Below are positions 22,837 to 27,424 of a DNA stretch of 27,424 nt, piece after piece. The notes under the pieces were generated by a model, which saw nothing but the letters and a program-made list of their open reading frames with translations, had not been told where the DNA came from and did no database searches. Made by a program: the position numbers and the translations under genes. Source of the DNA: a virus; the IMG/VR virus record IMGVR_UViG_3300009703_000086, positions 1 to 27,424 of that record; one strand, given 5' to 3'. Numbering within the stretch: the first letter of the stretch is position 1; every line of letters begins with the position of its first letter.

Positions 22837-23260
22837 GGCAAAATTCTATAAAGGTTAATTGGTTAGGACCATGTTTAAGTTCCCTTAAGAACTTGAATCC
22901 TAAAAACTTTAGAAGTTTTAGATGAGCGGTGTTCCGTTTATCTACTATATTCCAAAGAAGTTCTTCGTCTCTACTTTCGATGAAGCGTTTAGCTTCTCGT
23001 GCAAAAGTAAGTGGATACTCATGGATGGCATTAGTACATAACATCCATACTTGACCACCTTTATGCACTCCTGCTAATCCGGCAGTCTTGCCGTTAGGCA
23101 CTTCAAACCAAACTGTATCACCATAGAAAGCAGAAAGAGGAATATGAAAAAGTGGGAAATGGCCATGGCCTTCAAACACTTCATTATAATCCTCAGTTCT
23201 AAGATTAGAAGCTACTTCTACAGCAGCCTCTATTGTAATTGGGTGAATGTAATTAGACAC
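22799..23260 (-). CDS. gp13: Internal virion protein A-like (T7 gp13-like, GNAT-like fold)
   Basis: The 153-aa protein lies exactly between gp12 and gp14, where T7 has gp13 (138 aa). It carries a GNAT acyltransferase-like pattern: a central strand WMLCTNA (72-78), and near the C-terminus NIVDKRNTAHLKLLKFLGF (104-122), which matches the N-x-x-(A/H)-x-x-(L/F)-x-x-x-GF end of GNAT folds. Proteins of this phage family are usually annotated as internal virion protein A or DUF2833. It is probably structural or needed for assembly; enzyme activity is doubtful. The last 12 or so residues are encoded by DNA that also starts the gp14 gene (38-base overlap). The gene looks somewhat GC-richer than the flanking ones. 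Confidence 0.8.
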   Translation of the reverse strand: MSNYIHPITIEAAVEVASNLRTEDYNEVFEGHGHFPLFHIPLSAFYGDTVWFEVPNGKTAGLAGVHKGGQVWMLCTNAIHEYPLTFAREAKRFIESRDEELLWNIVDKRNTAHLKLLKFLGFKFLRELKHGPNQLTFIEFCRVRSSISRDVCH

Positions 23261-26200
23261 GTTGATAGTATCTTGGTGAATAATCTCCTTCCCAGTTCAT
23301 TGAATGAATGGTAGCTGGAGATGGGTGATTAGATTTTAATAGTACTGTTAGATTTTCATTTCTATCATATACTGGTATTGTATGTAAATATCCTTTAGCA
23401 ATAGTAGCTGTACTTGCTAGTACATTATCCCATTCTAAAGATTCAACTGTATATGTATAATCATCTCTTCCTCTTCTCTTAAGTGTAACATCTATCACAC
23501 CTACATCGCCAAAGTCAAAGTTCATTCTATGAATGATTAAAGAACCTCTAGTTTCAGATGTTATTGATTGACCACTTTGTTGGACGATATAAATCTTAGG
23601 TAATTCAACTTCAAATTCATACTCATATCCTACAATTAAATCAGTATTAACTGCACTTCCATCTTTAAGAGAGGTCTTCCAGTTACCGGGTAGTGTTACT
23701 GTTTGGTTAGGGGCAGTACCAGTTATCTTAGCAGCTGGCACATCATAACTCTTACCTGCAGCATCACTATCTGTTGTACAATAAACTGTTAAATTTTCAG
23801 AACTATAATAACCTGAACCTAATGTAAATGTAGTGACATCAGTTGCACCAACATAAGTTAAATCACCTGATGCAATAGTTTTCTTAGTATCTAAATGTAC
23901 CCTATTTTCATCAGGAGTAGAACCTATCATAGGTGTGTCTGAAGTTAATTTTATGTCAAATTTTTCAAAGGTAAATTTATTGTTACTTCCTGTACTCAAT
24001 ACGGCATAGTATACATCATCCAATATGGTATGATATATAACCTTATTAGGCATTGTCCATCTGAACCATGCTGACTGGGCTCTTTTGCCACCAGACTCAA
24101 AGTACTTATAACCCCATATTTCATTTGTAGCAGCATGTAATGTACTGTCTACACCAAATAAAAGTACATCATTTTCGTTTGATTCACATACACTTGTAAT
24201 ATTTTGTGGAAATAATTCTCCTACAATTTTACTTTGTTCTTGTATATCTGGTTCTTCTTTAGTTGCTACATTAGCCATTTCATAGAAACGTGTTTGCCTA
24301 GCAGTACTGTTTAAGAAGCCTATAGTTGTACCTAATGAAACTGGTACTGTATCTTTATTAAAACCATATGATGCTAAAAATCCAATCTTAGCTGTCTCAG
24401 GAGTAAGCAAAGCTTCTGCACCTGAACTTAATAAGAATTGTTCACTAGCACTAAAGATAACTAAACCACCTGCAGATTCTACTGCATCAAATAATTTAGT
24501 TGGAAATTTAGAACTAGATTGTAAGTCAATAGGGTCAGCGTTAGATATAGCCATAGCTGTCTTAACCCAGAAGCTATAGTAATCGTTCACCCTAGATAGA
24601 ATGACATTTTCATTACTGAGTAAAGCTATTCTATTCCTAAAGAACAACATCTTTTGAATAGTATTGCCTATGAAGGTAGGTTTAGAGTTAGTGATATCAT
24701 CACCTACATCACGTTCACCCCAATCAGGATAATCAAATTTAAAACATCCGTTAGTATAATTTCTTGCTGTACCACCATTAATAGAATAAATATCTGTTAA
24801 TGTCTGAGCATTGTTTCCAGTACCAGTTAAGTTAATAGCTGTACCAGCTGTAGCATTACTATCATTTGTGGCCAATTTGATCGAATTATCATCTACTATA
24901 ATAGCATAATATGTTGTATCATTAGTTAGACCTGCTAAAGTAGTACCGCCTCCATTACTATATTTTAATGATTGACCTGTGTTATATCCATGCGCATTTA
25001 TAGTTATTACTTCAGTACTTGTATTAACTGCTGATGTAGCTATAGTATCTACTTGACTAGGAGGAACCCTAACAAGCTCTAAGGGCATTGTATCTTTATC
25101 TAACTTAACATCTATCCCCGGTGCTGCTACCTCTTCCCACACGCCCTCTCCGAAGCGAGCTGGGGTATATGTACAGAAAGCACCTGCATTGATTGTACCA
25201 GATGAAGAGTTACTTGCTAAATCGAAAGCATCAGTTGATACGTTTGATACGGTATAATGTCCATCTCCTGCACCTCCACTAGTGAAATCGATAAAGACTG
25301 TATCTCCATTACTTAATCCATGAGCTGTAGATGCTACACTAACTGTAGTACCAGTTCTAGAATATGTAGAGTTTATAGAAATGTTTGCACTAATACCTTC
25401 AGCTTGGAAACGTAGATAGTAATCATCCATATCCTCACCACTGTTTACCACACGGACAATGTATCCATGTCTGCATACACGTGGTAGGTCTGCTATATTA
25501 TTTACCTCAGTTGTAGCAATAGACATTAAACTTCTTTCAGGTGTAGTCACGCCAAAAGGAGTAGCTCTATATAAATGTAAACCGTTACCACATATAGTTG
25601 TAGTAATACCAGTACCACTGATTGCATCTAATGTTGCTTTTAAGTCACCTAATATAGCTGCTGAAGATACATGCTCTTCACTTGTAGAAGATGTAGCATC
25701 TGGCCTAACTGCAGCTATATTAGCTCTAGATGTAATAGTTTGTATAGCTTTTACTTTAATGGTTGTTGTGACACCTTTCTCTGATGTATATTGGTGAGTA
25801 TCATCTACTGCCCAACCTTCTCCACCAAACTGTAATTTAGCAAATGGTTGATATGTATCATGATATGTGTAACTATCATCTACAGGTGCTGTAGGTTGAG
25901 GTGTACATCTAACATCCATCTCATACCTTAATCTACTCTTACCATCAGCACTCATGTTAGGTGGTGAGGTTCCAAATTTATCTGTACCTGTACTTATATC
26001 GACAGTCTCTCTACCCATACCTAGACAGTCACCATTAGATGATCCACTGTAACTTGTACCATCATCAGCTGCTATAGATGTAGCTCTAGTATGTGTATAG
26101 GTAGTATTATCATCTGGGTCAAATATATCTAATGCATACTGTTTACCATAAGATATAGTATCAAGAGTTATGAAAGCTTCATTTAACTGAGCTGGAGACT

Positions 26201-26693
26201 TGTCACCCGCACCTGTTAACATAGCAGTCTCTTTTCTTCTATTAACAAAGAAGGTAGTCTCGTTAATAGTTAGTACCTGTATATCAGAAGACTTCTCATC
26301 TGTTAATGCAGTATTATCTAAGTAAGTAGCTTTAAGAGTTCCGGGAACAAGTGAATAATCCACGGGTATTGAAGCACCATCACTACATCTCCATACATTA
26401 ACTGTACCATCTGCTGCGCATTGTCCGATATATTGTTCATCATGTGCTGTATAAATACTGAACCATTTTGAATGGGCTGCTGTACTAACAGCGTATGTTT
26501 TACTATCCCCATAAGGATTACTTGTGGTTGTTATTTCTTTTACTAACTGGCTTCCCGGACGTTTCTGTAATTGATTAACAACATCAGGTATACCATTAAC
26601 TAGGTCTACAACTTGTCCGGGTTGTTTCCTTTCGTCAGGTAAGGTTGATATTCCTAAAACAAAGTTAGAAATTTTTTGTGTTACACTGGCCAT
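23253..26693 (-). CDS. gp12: Tail tubular protein B (T7 gp12-like nozzle), enlarged
   Basis: The 1146-aa protein begins with the gp12 signature: NFVLGISTLPDERKQPGQV and a KRPG motif at about residue 45. Later come family landmarks: DYYLRFQ (424-430), GVWEEVAAPG (517-526), MPLELVR (536-542), FFRNRIALLSNENVILSR (684-701) and the C-terminal half with SEQFLLSS and the RQTRFYE region. gp12 forms the hexameric nozzle at the tail tip. T7 gp12 is 794 aa, and part of the extra length lies in two beta-rich, Ser/Thr/Gly-rich inserts at about 438-512 and 546-640. Each contains an AHG(L/Y)..G motif and falls between conserved landmarks. The gene overlaps the start of the gp13-like gene by eight bases. Confidence 0.93.
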   Translation of the reverse strand: MASVTQKISNFVLGISTLPDERKQPGQVVDLVNGIPDVVNQLQKRPGSQLVKEITTTSNPYGDSKTYAVSTAAHSKWFSIYTAHDEQYIGQCAADGTVNVWRCSDGASIPVDYSLVPGTLKATYLDNTALTDEKSSDIQVLTINETTFFVNRRKETAMLTGAGDKSPAQLNEAFITLDTISYGKQYALDIFDPDDNTTYTHTRATSIAADDGTSYSGSSNGDCLGMGRETVDISTGTDKFGTSPPNMSADGKSRLRYEMDVRCTPQPTAPVDDSYTYHDTYQPFAKLQFGGEGWAVDDTHQYTSEKGVTTTIKVKAIQTITSRANIAAVRPDATSSTSEEHVSSAAILGDLKATLDAISGTGITTTICGNGLHLYRATPFGVTTPERSLMSIATTEVNNIADLPRVCRHGYIVRVVNSGEDMDDYYLRFQAEGISANISINSTYSRTGTTVSVASTAHGLSNGDTVFIDFTSGGAGDGHYTVSNVSTDAFDLASNSSSGTINAGAFCTYTPARFGEGVWEEVAAPGIDVKLDKDTMPLELVRVPPSQVDTIATSAVNTSTEVITINAHGYNTGQSLKYSNGGGTTLAGLTNDTTYYAIIVDDNSIKLATNDSNATAGTAINLTGTGNNAQTLTDIYSINGGTARNYTNGCFKFDYPDWGERDVGDDITNSKPTFIGNTIQKMLFFRNRIALLSNENVILSRVNDYYSFWVKTAMAISNADPIDLQSSSKFPTKLFDAVESAGGLVIFSASEQFLLSSGAEALLTPETAKIGFLASYGFNKDTVPVSLGTTIGFLNSTARQTRFYEMANVATKEEPDIQEQSKIVGELFPQNITSVCESNENDVLLFGVDSTLHAATNEIWGYKYFESGGKRAQSAWFRWTMPNKVIYHTILDDVYYAVLSTGSNNKFTFEKFDIKLTSDTPMIGSTPDENRVHLDTKKTIASGDLTYVGATDVTTFTLGSGYYSSENLTVYCTTDSDAAGKSYDVPAAKITGTAPNQTVTLPGNWKTSLKDGSAVNTDLIVGYEYEFEVELPKIYIVQQSGQSITSETRGSLIIHRMNFDFGDVGVIDVTLKRRGRDDYTYTVESLEWDNVLASTATIAKGYLHTIPVYDRNENLTVLLKSNHPSPATIHSMNWEGDYSPRYYQRV

Positions 26694-27322
26694 TAGCGTC
26701 TTAGTGCTTGATAAGGTTTATAAGATTGATATGCAGATTCATCAGGCCATCCCATAAAGTTATGGTCACCTTGATTACATTCATATTCCATACATGCTGC
26801 TCTAGCTTGTAGTTCAAATAATTGTAACATCTGTTGTAGTTGCTGGTTAGATACTAACTGTACAGCAGCTCTACCTGATGCTTTATATATTATATATCTT
26901 TGGAAAGGTGAGGGTATATTTTCAAATAATAATAGTCTAACTTTATTTACATAGAAGTAATCATCATCTGGAAATTCATTTGTATGATTCACCCTATCAT
27001 ATAGTTTCCAGATACCATCAGCATCTTTTTTTCTAACAAAGTCACGGGTTCTATCCCATGCATCTTCATTATCTATTCGGATAACATCAGATTCAATGAT
27101 GATCTTATTATCAGCTCCAACAGTTTCTTTTATGTGGTATTCTAAATTAAATGTCCAGCCTTCATTTTGTACATCTTGATTAGTTTCTTTGAGCAGATTA
27201 TATATAAATGATATCTCTGGGTTTGCAAAGTCTAAGCCTGATATAGGAGACTGACCAATACTACCAAGAATCGCATTGACTGCGGATAGTTCGGTATCGA
27301 TATCAACGGTTGTGGTAGTCAT
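26693..27322 (-). CDS. gp11: Tail tubular protein A (T7 gp11-like adaptor/gatekeeper)
   Basis: This 209-aa protein is close to the T7 gp11 length (196 aa). The N-terminus has the family pattern ELSAVNAILGSIGQSPISGL, then a stretch around NLLKETNQDVQNEGWTFN that matches the conserved RVQ-x-EGW-x-FN region of gp11 proteins. In the virion, gp11 forms the ring joining the portal to the nozzle protein gp12. The start is the ATG just after the terminator; no clear Shine-Dalgarno sequence precedes it. The stop meets the next gene at 26693 (TAATG-type one-base overlap), as expected for a gp11-gp12 pair. Nothing looks truncated. Confidence 0.93.
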   Translation of the reverse strand: MTTTTVDIDTELSAVNAILGSIGQSPISGLDFANPEISFIYNLLKETNQDVQNEGWTFNLEYHIKETVGADNKIIIESDVIRIDNEDAWDRTRDFVRKKDADGIWKLYDRVNHTNEFPDDDYFYVNKVRLLLFENIPSPFQRYIIYKASGRAAVQLVSNQQLQQMLQLFELQARAACMEYECNQGDHNFMGWPDESAYQSYKPYQALRR

Positions 27323-27337
27323 AGTTAAGAATTATAA

Positions 27338-27370
27338 ATAAAAAAAAGGGAGGTAGTGATACCCCCCTTT
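27338..27370 (-). terminator. Intrinsic terminator between capsid-end ORF and gp11 (T-phi position)
   Basis: On the minus strand an 11-bp stem (AAAGGGGGGTA with TACCTCCCTTT, one G-T wobble) closes a TCAC loop and is followed by a run of eight T (27347-27340). This is a textbook rho-independent terminator. It sits in the same place as T7 T-phi, between gene 10 and gene 11, where partial readthrough keeps capsid transcripts more abundant than tail transcripts. That role here is inferred from position. Confidence 0.88.
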
Positions 27371-27376
27371 ATTGTG

Positions 27377-27424
27377 TTAGTTATACTGTGCTGTTACAAC
27401 AGCGCAAGTGTCAAGGACACCTGA
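27377..27424 (-). CDS. C-terminal end of upstream gene, probably major capsid protein (partial)
   Basis: The minus strand is open from the window edge and reads SGVLDTCAVVTAQYN, then TAA at 27379-27377. Only 15 residues are visible, so the product cannot be recognised from sequence. The identification rests on position: in T7-like phages the gene directly before gp11 is the major capsid protein gp10, and a strong terminator separates the two, as it does here. The frame is open to the edge, so the rest of the gene lies outside the window. It could instead be a small gene between capsid and gp11. Confidence 0.5.
   Translation of the reverse strand, partial: SGVLDTCAVVTAQYN

Noticed and set aside
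1-27424. CRISPR array, transposon, defence or auxiliary metabolic genes
   Set aside because: No regularly spaced repeats, transposase-like motifs, defence enzymes or photosynthesis/metabolic genes were found on either strand.

Overview
This window is most likely from a marine T7-like podovirus (Autographiviridae-type) of the cyanophage/pelagiphage kind. Three things support that. The virion genes follow T7 order on one strand: capsid end, gp11, gp12, gp13-gp16 and gp17, later the terminase pair. The DNA is AT-rich. Many small proteins resemble those I know from marine cyanophages. The host cannot be decided from the sequence. All convincing genes lie on the minus strand, so transcription runs from high to low coordinates.

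Layout in transcription order. (1) 27424-27338: the last 15 codons of an upstream gene, probably the major capsid protein, then a strong intrinsic terminator in the position of T7 T-phi. (2) 27322-15109: the tail tube and nozzle proteins (gp11, gp12) and the internal or ejection proteins (gp13-gp16). gp12 carries two extra beta-rich insertions. (3) 15103-7965: a host-contact cassette. It holds a T7-type tail fibre, a lectin-like protein (LamG + SPRY + three repeats), a 47-aa protein, a repeat-rich fibre protein, a polyglycine adhesin-like protein and a 135-aa marine tail-associated protein. (4) 7965-6245: membrane and exported proteins (single-TM protein, holin-like protein, two secreted proteins that overlap out of frame, and a 51-aa protein); this is the best candidate lysis region. 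(5) 6248-1569: a cupin-like protein, small terminase, a small basic gene split by an in-frame TAG, an unrecognised 503-aa protein, two lysine-rich proteins, and the large terminase. (6) 1407-1007: three small genes ending at an intrinsic terminator near 967-930.

The left 0.9 kb is different. After the late terminator come a GC-rich interrupted palindrome, two good sigma70-type promoters (TTGACA-17-TATACT and an extended -10 promoter) and tiny ORFs of 54, 39 and 70 aa. This looks like the start of the early region, transcribed by host RNA polymerase. A linear T7-like genome would have its ends between these parts, so the contig probably crosses a circularised or concatemeric end junction. At the far left (39-63) is a sequence like the T-arm plus 3' acceptor strand of a tRNA, a possible attP core; no integrase lies inside the window.

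The genes from 10081 to 1569 are joined by very short overlaps (TAATG, ATGA), which suggests translational coupling. Best leads for a second look: the amber-split gene at 5502-5242, the overlapping exported-protein genes at 7322-6397 (the second has no usable start codon near its signal sequence), the 503-aa protein between the terminase subunits, the lectin/adhesin cassette, and the tRNA-like segment at the left edge. No complete defence system, CRISPR array or metabolic gene was seen.
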